DNA from: Spirochaetota bacterium
GTDB taxonomy: Bacteria; Spirochaetota; UBA12135; COTS27; JAFLEE01
Direction: 5' to 3'
Assembly (NCBI GenBank): GCA_017302015.1
Contig: JAFLEE010000037.1
Coordinates: 1-45,305, forward strand
Length of the DNA stretch: 45,305 nucleotides
The position numbers and the translations under genes were made by a program. The notes under the pieces are model-generated. The model saw only the letters and a list, made by a program, of their open reading frames with translations, was not told the origin of the DNA and ran no database searches. Of the stretch, positions 31,189-40,600 are shown piece after piece (positions within the stretch are counted from its first letter, which is position 1; every line of letters begins with the position of its first letter).

Positions 31189-32044
31189 CCCCCCGGGCCT
31201 CGAGGGCCGCGGCCTGCTTTGGGTCCACCGGGTTGCCCGTGAGATTCACGTACTCGAGCTCGGGCAATTCCAGGAGCGAAGAGAGGTCGCGCACCCGGTT
31301 CTGGGAGAGGTCGAGGATGCGCAGCCGCTTGCAGGCGGAGAGGAGGAGCAGGTCGGTGACCCGGTTCTCGCCGAGGTAGAGTTCCTCGAGGGAGGCGAGT
31401 TCGCCGATCTCGTCGATGTCCTCCAGGAGATTGCGGCTTAAATCGAGGAGCCGCAGATTGGGGAACAGGCCGATGCCCGCGATGTCTTCGATGCCCATGT
31501 CCGGTTGGATGAGTTCCTCGTACTCGGGCCCGCTGAGGCCGTAATCCACCTCGACCTCGACATGGCCGTATTCGGAGAAGCGCAGGGCCTCGGTGATGGA
31601 GAGGTGCTCGAGTTCCTCGTCGACGACTTCCGCGGTGTCGTTATCCTCTTCGAGGCCCGGCGCGTCCGCGGGGTCGGGTTCCCAAAGTTCTTCCAGGCCC
31701 TCGAGGGATTCGGGCGGGAGGGCCGATGGGGGACGGCTTCGGTCGTAGGCCGCCAGGCCGCGGAGTTTTTCCAGATCTCCGCGCTGGCCCAGGCGCACGA
31801 GGCCGTCCACCCAGGCGCCGAAGGCCTTCACCTTATCGGGGTGGACATGCAGGAGGATCTTGGCCAGGAGGGCGCGCGGCGGGAGCGAGGGGTCGAGGCC
31901 GGGAACCAGGCCGGCGATGCGCACGATGAAACCGGCCTGCCGGTGTTTGCCAGACTCGATGAGCCGCGCGGTCAAGCGCGATAGGAAGGCCTCGTCATAG
32001 AGGGGGGCGAGGGTCGGATCGCGGGGGGACTCGGATCGGGTCAT
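31172..32044 (-). CDS. Leucine-rich-repeat protein (SDS22-like repeats)
   Basis: A 290-residue protein. The N-terminal half is helical (FLSRLTARLIESGKHRQAGFI, LLAKILLHVHPDKVKAFGAWV) and is followed by a strongly acidic stretch. The C-terminal third has four SDS22-type leucine-rich repeats: LFPNLRLLDLSRN, LASLEELYLGEN, CKRLRILDLSQN and LPELEYVNLTGNP. Such repeats usually bind another protein. The ATG at 32044 overlaps the stop of the RNA-ligase-like gene (ATGA). It is therefore the last gene of the histidine-kinase operon, and a role as an output or scaffold protein for that pathway is possible. No signal peptide. Confidence 0.8.
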   Translation of the reverse strand: MTRSESPRDPTLAPLYDEAFLSRLTARLIESGKHRQAGFIVRIAGLVPGLDPSLPPRALLAKILLHVHPDKVKAFGAWVDGLVRLGQRGDLEKLRGLAAYDRSRPPSALPPESLEGLEELWEPDPADAPGLEEDNDTAEVVDEELEHLSITEALRFSEYGHVEVEVDYGLSGPEYEELIQPDMGIEDIAGIGLFPNLRLLDLSRNLLEDIDEIGELASLEELYLGENRVTDLLLLSACKRLRILDLSQNRVRDLSSLLELPELEYVNLTGNPVDPKQAAALEARGVMVVR

Positions 32045-32778
32045 CCCGGGCTCCCCCGGTCGTGGGCCGGCGCCCGGAAGGGATCTGGGTCCAACCCCGA
32101 CCAAATGCCGCGCCGAAGATCCCAGGATCCGTGGGTGGATAGGGGCCCGCAAATATCCCGCGCCTCGTAGCTCATCAGCGAAATGCTTTCGACGGGAATG
32201 GGGAGAGGGTGACGGCGGTGCATCGCCCCCATGCGCTCGGAGAGCGTCTGTGTGGGCCAAACGCCGCCGTAGAGTCCGAGGGTGAGATGGGGGGTGTATT
32301 CCGAGTCCTCCATGTCGTCGGGCCGCCGACCGAGGGCCTCGCGCAGGGGCAGGAGAGCTCCTTCCGGATCGTGGATTTCCAGGAAGGGCGCGGTGGTGAA
32401 ACTGCCCACGCCGCCGATCTGGAGGGTGAAGGGGGTGCGCTTGGAGAGGGAGAGGCGGCGGAGGGCGTCCTCGAGTTCGGCGGGGCCCCAGTCTTGGGGC
32501 TGTCGGGGCGCCGCGCTGGGGAAACCGCAGAGGGTGAGGGTCACGTGGGGTTGGCGACGCCAATCGGGCAAGAGTTTTCCCTCGAAGAGCGGGAGGGCCG
32601 CGGCGATGGCTTGGCGCACGGCGGGCGGATCCAAGGCGATCGCCCAGAAGGCGAAGCGCGGGCGCCCCCGGTGCCAAGCCTTAAAATCGCCGGTGATGCT
32701 GGGGATCGTGGCGGGCACCGCCAGGAAGGACGCGCGGGCCCTTCGGAAGCAAACCGGGGGCTCCCCTTCGCGGGTCAC
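32041..32778 (-). CDS. 2'-5' RNA ligase / cyclic phosphodiesterase superfamily protein
   Basis: A 245-residue protein with the two HxTx motifs of the 2H phosphoesterase superfamily: HVTL at 78-81 and HLTL at 164-167, each inside a beta strand (QPHVTLTLCGF, YTPHLTLGLYGG). Members such as ThpR hydrolyse 2',3'-cyclic phosphates or join RNA ends. The spacing of about 86 residues is in the normal range. The start is a GTG at 32778 that overlaps the stop of the kinase gene (GTGA), and its own stop overlaps the next start, so it is translationally coupled on both sides. A link between a sensor kinase and RNA end metabolism is unusual; the functional tie is unknown. Confidence 0.82.
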   Translation of the reverse strand: MTREGEPPVCFRRARASFLAVPATIPSITGDFKAWHRGRPRFAFWAIALDPPAVRQAIAAALPLFEGKLLPDWRRQPHVTLTLCGFPSAAPRQPQDWGPAELEDALRRLSLSKRTPFTLQIGGVGSFTTAPFLEIHDPEGALLPLREALGRRPDDMEDSEYTPHLTLGLYGGVWPTQTLSERMGAMHRRHPLPIPVESISLMSYEARDICGPLSTHGSWDLRRGIWSGLDPDPFRAPAHDRGSPG

Positions 32779-35700
32779 GGCGCTTTGGCGCGGGAGAGCA
32801 GCGCGAAGAGCGCGTCGAGTTCGAAGGGCTTGGCGAGCACCCCGAAGGCCCCCTTGGCCTTGAGGGCCGCCTCATCGAGGTCGATGCGCCCGGAAAGGAA
32901 GATGGTCTTGAGGCCGGGGCGCAGGGCCGAGAGTTCCTGGTGGATGCGCTCGCCCTTCATGTCGGGCAGCAGCAGGTCGAGCAGCACCACCTCGAAGGGC
33001 TCTTCTTGCATGCGGCGGATGGCCTGGCTGCCGGATTCCACCGCGACGGCCCGATGCCCCTGGGCGACGAGCAGTTCCGCCAGGCTATCGCCGAGGGATT
33101 TTTCATCGTCGACGACCAGGATGCGCATGGATGAGCTCCTTTCGTGTTCCTCGCGGGGGGATGGGGGGCCCGGGAACGGGGCGGAAACGTCCGCGCCCAC
33201 CGGCAAGGAGACGGTGAAGGCCGCCCCTTTCCCCTCGGTGCTCTCGACGGTGATCTCGCCGCCGTGCTCCTGGATGCTGCGGTAGCTCACCGAAAGGCCG
33301 AGCCCGGTGCCCTGGATGGCCAGGTGGTCCCCGGCGAAGGCGCCCTTGGTGGTGAAGAAGGGGGTGAAGAGTTTGGTGCGGGTCTCGTCGTTCATGCCGA
33401 TGCCATCATCGGCGACCTGGAGGAAGACCCGCTCGCCCTCGGCCCAGGTGCGCACGGTGAGCGTCCCCCCGCCCCGGGGCTTCATGGCGTGGCGCGCGTT
33501 GATGACGAGGTTGAGGAGCACCTGCTCCAATTGGCCGACGTCCGCAGCGATCTCGGGGAGCCCGGAAAAGGCGCGCACCACCCGGATATTCTCGAGGCCG
33601 AGCGGCCCCTCCTGGAGTTTGAGGACCGAGTTGACGATCGCCTCGGCTTGGCAGCGCACCTTGCGCGGGGGCTTGGGCCTCGCGAAGGCCATGAGGTTGG
33701 CCACGAGTTCCGCCCCGCGCCGCGTCTGCTCCTGCACGGTGTCGAAGACGCGCTCCATGCGCTCCGGCGGGAGGGGTTCGCCGGGGTGGGCGGGCTTGCG
33801 GGCGGCCAGGCGGATGACGGTGAGGATATTATTGAACTCGTGGGCCACGCCGGCGGCGAGTTGCCCCACCGCCGAGAGGCGCTCGGACTGGACCAATTGC
33901 TCCCGCATGGAGCGTTCGGCCCGCTCGGCCTCGAGGCGGTCGGTCAAGTCGGTGAACGTCGCGACCACGGCCGTGGGGGAGGGGGAGCCCTTCTCGAAGA
34001 GCGGCTCGGTGTTCACGGAGATCCAGCGGCGGGCGCCGCCGGGGAGTTCGACGATGAGTACCACGTCGCGACCCGGCACGCCGCTTTTGAGGGTGGCGAG
34101 GGCGGGCTGCTCCTCAGGCGCCAAGGGTTCCCCATTGGAATGCAAAAGACGCCACCGCGGGTCGAGGTTGACCCTCCCGAGGAGTTCGTCCTCGGAGTTG
34201 AGGCCGAGGATGCGCACGGCGGTGGGGTTGCAAGTGGTGATCTTCCCGTCGGGGCCGTGCACCACCACCCCCTCGGCCATGGCGGCGACGACCGAGCGGT
34301 AGCGCTCCTCCGATTGGACGAGATGGCGCTCGTCTTCCTTGCGCTGGGTGATATCGAGGAAGATCGCGGCCATGGTGTCGGGGCCCGTGCGGAACGCGTA
34401 GACTTCGAAGGCGCCCCGCACGCGCTCGTCCTCGTAGGTGATCCACTCGGTGCTCCAGGAAACCCCGGAGCGGCAGATCTCACGGTAGCGGTCGGCGACG
34501 CCGTTGGGCTCGTTGGCGGGGAAGGCCTCGCCGATCGTCTTGCCGATGTATTGGCGGTTATCGACGCCGAGGATCGCGTCGGCGGCCGGGTTGGCGCCGA
34601 TGAACACCAGGCGATTGCCCGGCTCGAGGCGGTAGAGGTGCATGCCCATGGGCGAGGCCTCGACGATGCTTCGGAATTTCTCCTCACTGTCGCGGACCTT
34701 CTCCTGCATGCGGTACTCGGAACTCACGTCGCGGTAGACGAGCACCACCCCCTCGATGGTGCCCCGGGAATTGAAGATGGGCGCGCCGCTATCGGCGATC
34801 TGGCGCTCGGTGCCGTTCTTCGAGATGAGGAGGGTGTGGTTGGCAAGGCCCACCACTTTCCCGGTCGCCATGACCCGCTCGACGGGGTTCTCGGCGAGTT
34901 GGCGGGTGAGGCCGTTGATGATGCGGAAGACGGCCGTCAGCGGTTGCCCGATGGCCTCGTCCCGGCGCCAGCCGGTGAGGGCCTCGGAGATCGGATTGAG
35001 GTCGGTGACGAGGCCCCGGGTATCGGTGGTGATCACCCCGTCGCCGATGGAATGGAGGGTGATGGCGAGCTTCTCGCGGCTGCGATCGAGTTCGAGGGTG
35101 CGCCGCCGCACGGTCCGCCGGAGCAGGAGCATGAAGGCGGAGACGATGAAGAGGAGGACCAGGAGCGAGCCGACGAGGGCCAGGAGCCAACGGGGCGCGC
35201 GCTGCCACCACGGGCGCTCCTGGCCGTACCATTTCGTCCAGAGTTCGCGGTGCGCGTCGCCGAGGTTCAAGAGCGCGTCCTCCAGGCGGGCGTGGACCTG
35301 GGGCAGATCGCGCCGCACGGCGATGGAGCGCTTGAGCTCGAGGAGCGGGGGTTGGAGGAAGCGCACGCGGCCCTGTTCGAGGCCCAATTGCCGCAGCAGC
35401 GAGGCGATCAGCTCCGCCGGGCCGACGAAGGCATCGACCTTGCCGGCGAGGAGATTGAAGAGGCCGTCGTGGAACGTCTCGCACTCTTGTACCCGGATTT
35501 CGGGATGCTCGAGCAGCGTGGCCCGCGCCTGGCTTCCGCGCATCACCACGGCGGTGCGACCGTGGAGGTCCTCCAAATTATTGAGGTCGCGGGTTTGGGA
35601 GCGGATGACTAGGGAAATGGTCGCCGTCTCGATGGGCGAGGTGAAGAGGTAGCGGTGACTGCGATCGGCGGTGATGGCCATGATGGGGCAGAGGTCCACC

Positions 35701-36008
35701 CGACCCTCCTGGAGGAGTTGCTCTATTTGGTCCCAGGTTGTGACCGATGTCCATTCGACCTCATAGCCGGTCTCGCGGGCCAAAAGGTTGAAGACATCCA
35801 CACTCAGCCCCGATGGTTTCTTGGTGGAGGGATCCAAGTAGGAACTGGGATACAGGTCGGCGAGGATCACCGCTTTGAGGGTCTTCATCGGCGACGCCGG
35901 CGCAAGGATCGTCAAGGACAGGAGGAGGAATAGGAGGGAACACCCCGGAATTCGAGGGGGCCGACCGGGGCGGAAAGGGCAAAAATACCGGGGGGACCTA
36001 TGGTTCAA
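32775..36008 (-). CDS. Hybrid sensor histidine kinase with periplasmic substrate-binding domain
   Basis: A 1077-residue membrane protein. A signal peptide (about 23-40) precedes a SBP_bac_3 periplasmic binding domain (about 43-262), as in BvgS-type sensors, and a transmembrane helix (about 273-297). Three PAS domains follow (about 313-430, 442-555, 567-695). The kinase core has the phospho-acceptor His723 in VAHEFNN, the N-box LLNLVINARH, DDGIG (867-871) and GTGLGLSV. A C-terminal receiver (about 961-1075) has VVDDE, the phospho-acceptor Asp1011 in LLDLLLPD and Lys1060. The TTG start at 36008 fits a minus-strand promoter TTGTCA (36064-36059), 17 bp, TACCAT (36041-36036). A ribosome binding site precedes Met961, so a free receiver may also be made. 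Confidence 0.92.
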   Translation of the reverse strand: MNHRSPRYFCPFRPGRPPRIPGCSLLFLLLSLTILAPASPMKTLKAVILADLYPSSYLDPSTKKPSGLSVDVFNLLARETGYEVEWTSVTTWDQIEQLLQEGRVDLCPIMAITADRSHRYLFTSPIETATISLVIRSQTRDLNNLEDLHGRTAVVMRGSQARATLLEHPEIRVQECETFHDGLFNLLAGKVDAFVGPAELIASLLRQLGLEQGRVRFLQPPLLELKRSIAVRRDLPQVHARLEDALLNLGDAHRELWTKWYGQERPWWQRAPRWLLALVGSLLVLLFIVSAFMLLLRRTVRRRTLELDRSREKLAITLHSIGDGVITTDTRGLVTDLNPISEALTGWRRDEAIGQPLTAVFRIINGLTRQLAENPVERVMATGKVVGLANHTLLISKNGTERQIADSGAPIFNSRGTIEGVVLVYRDVSSEYRMQEKVRDSEEKFRSIVEASPMGMHLYRLEPGNRLVFIGANPAADAILGVDNRQYIGKTIGEAFPANEPNGVADRYREICRSGVSWSTEWITYEDERVRGAFEVYAFRTGPDTMAAIFLDITQRKEDERHLVQSEERYRSVVAAMAEGVVVHGPDGKITTCNPTAVRILGLNSEDELLGRVNLDPRWRLLHSNGEPLAPEEQPALATLKSGVPGRDVVLIVELPGGARRWISVNTEPLFEKGSPSPTAVVATFTDLTDRLEAERAERSMREQLVQSERLSAVGQLAAGVAHEFNNILTVIRLAARKPAHPGEPLPPERMERVFDTVQEQTRRGAELVANLMAFARPKPPRKVRCQAEAIVNSVLKLQEGPLGLENIRVVRAFSGLPEIAADVGQLEQVLLNLVINARHAMKPRGGGTLTVRTWAEGERVFLQVADDGIGMNDETRTKLFTPFFTTKGAFAGDHLAIQGTGLGLSVSYRSIQEHGGEITVESTEGKGAAFTVSLPVGADVSAPFPGPPSPREEHERSSSMRILVVDDEKSLGDSLAELLVAQGHRAVAVESGSQAIRRMQEEPFEVVLLDLLLPDMKGERIHQELSALRPGLKTIFLSGRIDLDEAALKAKGAFGVLAKPFELDALFALLSRAKAP
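33136..33142 (-). promoter_or_regulatory. Internal Shine-Dalgarno before the receiver domain
   Basis: AAAGGAG on the minus strand lies 7 nt before the in-frame ATG at 33128 (Met961 of the hybrid kinase). This would allow initiation of a stand-alone receiver protein of 117 residues from the same mRNA. Confidence 0.45.
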
Positions 36009-36035
36009 AAGGGTGAGCCTGCCTAAGGATGCCCA

Positions 36036-36064
36036 ATGGTATGACGGGAAAGCGGTATTGACAA
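36036..36064 (-). promoter_or_regulatory. Promoter of the hybrid kinase operon
   Basis: Minus-strand TTGTCA (36064-36059) and TACCAT (36041-36036) are separated by 17 bp and would start transcription about 20 bp before the TTG at 36008. Confidence 0.4.
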
Positions 36065-36169
36065 GGGAAACCCGGCGGTCGTGGCTCGGGCTCTCCCGAC
36101 CATCCGTCCTCGTGGAGGCCCCGTGGGGCGAGGACTCGGCGCCCTTGGAATCAACCCTGGTATCTCGGG

Positions 36170-36220
36170 TTGTAGACGTTTGCCCCTTGACCCATAATTA
36201 GGGGTAGAATGGGGTAGGAT
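36170..36220 (+). promoter_or_regulatory. Promoter and tandem 10-bp repeat upstream of the XRE-RsbW-HD-GYP gene
   Basis: TTGTAG (36170-36175) and CATAAT (36193-36198) are separated by 17 bp. Directly downstream lie two tandem near-identical units, GGGGTAGAAT (36201-36210) and GGGGTAGGAT (36211-36220), one helical turn apart over the predicted transcription start. They could be autoregulatory sites for the gene's own XRE domain. Confidence 0.4.
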
Positions 36221-36264
36221 GCGTCTCGGGGCTCCGTCCCGCCAAACGCCCGCCTAAGAAAAAG

Positions 36265-37632
36265 ATGGACCACCAGGAAGCTTTTCGAAAGACGCTCTGC
36301 TCCCTGAGGAAATCCACGGGCCTCAACCAGTTGGATTTCGCGGCGCGGGCCGGGCTTTCCCATAGCTATTATTCCGACCTCGAATCGCCCTCCAAGGCGA
36401 CCAACCCCACCTTCGAAGTGCTCGTGAAACTGGCCGGCGCCCTCGGGTTGGGCCTCACCGATCTGCTTTCCGCGGTGGATTCCACCGTCGATCCGGAGAC
36501 CCTGGGGAAACTCTTCGGCCGCAAGCCGATCCTCTTCCGCCAATTCACCGGGACGGCCGTCGGCGACCGCAACCGCATCGCCGCGGCGGTCACCGACCTC
36601 ATGAAAGAGCGGCATTTCGCCGAGGACGATATCGAGAAGACCCGCATCGCCTTCGGCGAGGTCTACCTGAACGCCGTCATCCACGGGAATAAGAACGACG
36701 CGGGGAAGGAGGTCGTCGTGAGCGCCTTCCTCACCCCCGACGAGGCCCGCATCGCGGTGCGCGACCAGGGAGAGGGCTTCGACGCGACCGCGCTCCCGTC
36801 GTCGGTCGACCGCGACGGGCTCATTCGTCAACTCGACGCCCAAGACCAGACGGCCTTCCTCCACGGCCGCGGCCTCCATATCGCGCGCCTCTACATGGAT
36901 AACGTGCGCTTCGCCGGCAAGGGCAACCTGGTGGAGATCACCAAGTTCAACACCCAACTCGCCGAGATCGACAACCCCATGCTGCGCCTGCAGCGCATGA
37001 CGATCTCGAGTTGGGCCGAACTGGTGGAGTACCGCGACCGCACCACCTCCGAGCACCTCGACCGCCTGCCCCACCTCGTCGAGCGCATCGCCGCGAGCCT
37101 CGCCGGCAAGCCGGGGTTCAAGAGCTACCTCACCCCGGGCTATATCCGCGACCTCAAGACCGCCAGCATCCTCCACGATATCGGCAAGGTGGGCATCTCC
37201 GACACGGTGCTCCTGAAGCCCGGCGCGCTCACCCCCGAGGAGTTCGCCCAGATCAAGAAGCACGTCTCCATCGGCGGGAATTTCCTCGAGAAGATCCGGG
37301 GGGAATGGCGCAGCGCCTTCCCCGACCTCAACAGCTATTTCGACATCGCCGTGAACGTCGCCCTCTACCACCACGAGCGCTGGGACGGCCAGGGTTACGT
37401 CCAGGGGCTGAAGGGGAACGAGATCCCCGTCTCCGCGCGCATCGTGGCCGTCGCCGACGTCTACGACGCCCTCACCTCCGACCGCCCCTACCGCGGGGGC
37501 ATGCCCCACGCCGACGCCTGCGCCTTCATCCGGGAGAAATCGGGCAGCATGTTCGACCCCGCCGTGGTGGAGGGATTCCAGCGCGTCGAGCAGGAACTCG
37601 CCACCGCGGGCGAACTCGCCGAACGGGATTGA
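36265..37632 (+). CDS. Three-domain signalling protein: XRE HTH, RsbW-type ATPase and HD-GYP domain
   Basis: A 455-residue cytoplasmic protein. Residues 6-70 are an XRE/Cro-type helix-turn-helix (LRKSTGLNQLDFAARAGLSH, LVKLAGALGLGLTDLL). Residues about 88-228 are a HATPase_c_2 (RsbW/SpoIIAB-type) domain with the N-box GEVYLNAVIHGN (131-142), VRDQGEGFD (165-173) and GRGLHIARLY (201-210). Residues about 245-445 are an HD-GYP-type domain with HDIGKVG (304-310), HHERWDGQGY (369-378) and DRPYRGG. The GYP signature reads GYV. Known HD-GYP domains hydrolyse cyclic-di-GMP, and RsbW-type domains bind or phosphorylate STAS partners. Combining DNA binding with both activities is uncommon; the order suggests a transcription factor controlled by partner-switching and a second messenger. 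Three STAS genes lie about 5 kb away. Confidence 0.88.
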   Translation: MDHQEAFRKTLCSLRKSTGLNQLDFAARAGLSHSYYSDLESPSKATNPTFEVLVKLAGALGLGLTDLLSAVDSTVDPETLGKLFGRKPILFRQFTGTAVGDRNRIAAAVTDLMKERHFAEDDIEKTRIAFGEVYLNAVIHGNKNDAGKEVVVSAFLTPDEARIAVRDQGEGFDATALPSSVDRDGLIRQLDAQDQTAFLHGRGLHIARLYMDNVRFAGKGNLVEITKFNTQLAEIDNPMLRLQRMTISSWAELVEYRDRTTSEHLDRLPHLVERIAASLAGKPGFKSYLTPGYIRDLKTASILHDIGKVGISDTVLLKPGALTPEEFAQIKKHVSIGGNFLEKIRGEWRSAFPDLNSYFDIAVNVALYHHERWDGQGYVQGLKGNEIPVSARIVAVADVYDALTSDRPYRGGMPHADACAFIREKSGSMFDPAVVEGFQRVEQELATAGELAERD

Positions 37633-37646
37633 TCCAGGCCCCGCGT

Positions 37647-37683
37647 GCCGGCGGCCTTGGCCAGGTCCTCGCCGCGCGCCGGC
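37647..37683. terminator. GC hairpin between convergent genes
   Basis: GCCGGCG (37647-37653) and CGCCGGC (37677-37683) form a perfect 7-bp stem spanning the gap between the stop codons of the XRE-RsbW-HD-GYP gene and the lyase gene. There is no T-run; a bidirectional terminator is only possible. Confidence 0.3.
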
Positions 37684-40600
37684 CTAGTCGAGGCGTCGGA
37701 TCGAGATAGAGGCGAGAGCCGGGTTCCCCGAGGCGCCCCTCCATTCCAGCCTCAAATCCCCGCCATTGCACCGCCCCCCGAACCAGGCGTCGGCCACCTC
37801 GAGGCGCAGCGTCTTCCAGATGCCGCTCGAGCCCAAGGCGACCTTCCCCGCCTCCTTCCAGGCCCCGGGGTTGCCCCGGGAAACCAGCACCGACTCGTCC
37901 GAAGAATCGTAGACGACGCGAAGTTCGCCGCCTCCCTCGTCGAAATAATCCAGGGACAGCGCCACCCGCCGGGCGCGGCCGTTCTTGAAGCCGGGGAATT
38001 CCACCGTGGCGTACATCATGTGGGTGTCCTTGGCGTGGGCCGGGCGAACCACGCTTTCCCAGGCCGCCCGCCCGCCCCTCACGGCGGGGACGTTCTCCGA
38101 TTCGCCGTTCTTCTGGACGACCGCCATCCCGATGGCCTCGACGCGCTTCCCGAGGGTCGCGGAGACGACCGAGGTGCCTTCGGGAAGGGGCCGCGACCTC
38201 GTGGTGCCCTGCCGTTCCCGCACCTGGCTCCGGTCGCCCTCGACGGAAATCCCGTACGGAGTGATGTTCCCGACGAGCGCGCACGGGGCCGCGGCCCGCC
38301 GCAGGATCAGTTCCTTTCCGCCGGAGGGATTGCGCTGGAGCGTGGCGCCCACGAGGGAGAGGCTGCCCCCGTCGACGACGAAGGGCCCGTAGTCGAGGAA
38401 GTTCGCGAGCTCGAAGTGGAGGGCGCCGCCGCGGATGCGGGCGGAAGTCTCGGGTTGGGCCCACAGGAGCGTGTTGTAGAAGCGGGCCTCGGATTTGAAG
38501 GACGGACCGACTTCCACGTATTTTTTGTCGGTGGTGGCCATGCACACGAGTTCGGCGTTGATGAAGTCGAGCCCCTCGGGGGCGCTCGCGTCGATGACGG
38601 CGGAGACCTTGGAACCGTCGGTGCCGTGCCCGAGGATGATCCCCGAGGCGCCCTTGCCGTTCTCCTCCACGAAATGCAGGCCGTAGAGGGACCCGAAGAC
38701 GAAGTTCTGGAATTGGAGTTCGCCCGGGCAATCCCCGAATTGGAAGGCGTCGAGGTTCTCCTTCTGGAACCCCCAGACGCCGGGGTTCCCCTTCAGCATG
38801 TCCTTGGGCTTGTTCTCGGGCCAGGGGGAGCGGCCCCAATAATGGGGGTTGAATTGGGCGTTGCGCACCTCCCCGCCGCGCGAACCCCCGCCGACGGCCA
38901 GGCCCACCTTGAGGGGCGCGCCCGCGACGTAATCGAGGAGGTGGCCGTCGCAGCGGAAAGTCTTGAAATCCAGGAGGTACCAGGGATTGAGGGCGGCGAG
39001 GTTGACGACGTAGATGCCGTGGCCGCGGCCCTGGACGGTGGGCGGGTAGGGGGTGAAGGCGTCGTCCTTCTGTTCCGGGTACATCACCGTCACGCCGCGC
39101 AGTCCGCTTAGGGCCTCCATCGCGATGGCCGGGGGCGCGGCCACATCCCCGCGTCCCGCGAAGAACCTGAGTACGCTGCCCTTGCCGAGGGTATGGTGGG
39201 GCACGTCGTAGACCCCGCGCAATTCCACGCCGGGGGGGATGTGCAGGTTCCCGCGGACCGCATAATTCCCGCCGGGGAGGAAGACGAGGCCGCCTCCCCG
39301 CTTGCCGGCCGCATCGAGGGCCCGCTGGATGGCGGCGGTGTCGTCTTGGGCGCCGTCGCCGCGCGCGCCGTAGGGGGCCTCGGTGGCGACGAAGAGTTCG
39401 GTCCTGGCCGGTTTGCGGGGACGGTCCCCCGGCCAAGCGAGGGCGGGGATTCGGGAAGGCGGCACGGCCTCGTCGCTCACGCGCACCAGGGGGGACCCGC
39501 TCCGGTCCACGGCGCGCTTGCCAGCGGGGAACCGACATCCGGCCACGATGGCAACGCTCACCCCCTCTTCGAGGGAGAGCGCTTCGCCGGGTCCGCTGAA
39601 ATCGCAATCGAGGAAGGAGGCCTGTCCCGCGACGCGCTTCACCCCGCCCTCGAAACGGCAGCGCTGGAAGAGGGCGCTGGAACGGGCGGTGCCGTCGAGG
39701 AGGGCCGCGGCGACGCCCCCCCGGACCGTGGAGCTATGGAGGAGCAAGGCGGCGGTGAACGAAGGGAGCGTCGCGATCCCGTACTCGCTCCCCTCGAAGA
39801 CGCACGCGGTGAAGGCGAGGCCGATGGCGTTGGCATCGACGACCCGCAGCGCGGTGCGGCACCCCTCGATGCGGATGGCGTAATACTGGGCGTTGGGCGC
39901 GCCCTTGGGGGAGGTGAGGATCTCGAACCCCGTCTGGTAGCCGCGCACCGAGATGAAGGAGCCGTACTCCCAATCGCTGCGGAGCATGCGGAGCCCGGTG
40001 CCGTGGTCGAGCATCCACCGGGCATGGGGCCCGCCCTTTTCCGGGGCTCCGGGCAAGCCGCTCGCGCTCCAATAATCGGGGGAGAGGTGGATATTCTCGA
40101 GCCGGCCGATGTCGGTGGTCACGTCGAATTGGATGCCCGTGGAGAGGGGGGATCCGAAGACGCTGCGCACGAAATGGAGTTCGTTCCATTCCGGTCCGAT
40201 ACGGATGCCCTGGTAGGGATTCACGAGGGTGAGGTTCTCCGCCGTGGCGTTATCGCCGCCGGCCTGCTTGATGCACCAGGGGTAGGGGACGATGGCGCGG
40301 GCGTCCTGCTCGGGGTACCAGACGGCGAGGTCTTTCACCCCCGAGGAGGGCTGGAGCAGGAGGAAGGGTTCCCCGTTGGAGTCGCCGCGCCCGGCGAAGG
40401 CCATGAGCACGGTGCCCGAAACCGGCGCGCCATTGGACGGCGAGGCCCACTCGCCGCGCAGGGTCACGGAGGTCGGGAGGGTGAGGGAACCCCGGATGGC
40501 GTAGCGGCCCGCGGGGGCGAAGACCGTGCCCCCGCCGCGTTTGGCCATGGCATCGAGGGCGGCCTGGAAGGGGGCGGTATCATCGCTGACGCCGTCGCCT

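Noticed and set aside
32775-33128. A separate response-regulator gene downstream of the kinase
   Set aside because: The receiver is in the same uninterrupted frame as the kinase, so the base annotation is one hybrid protein. Internal initiation is kept as a finding only.
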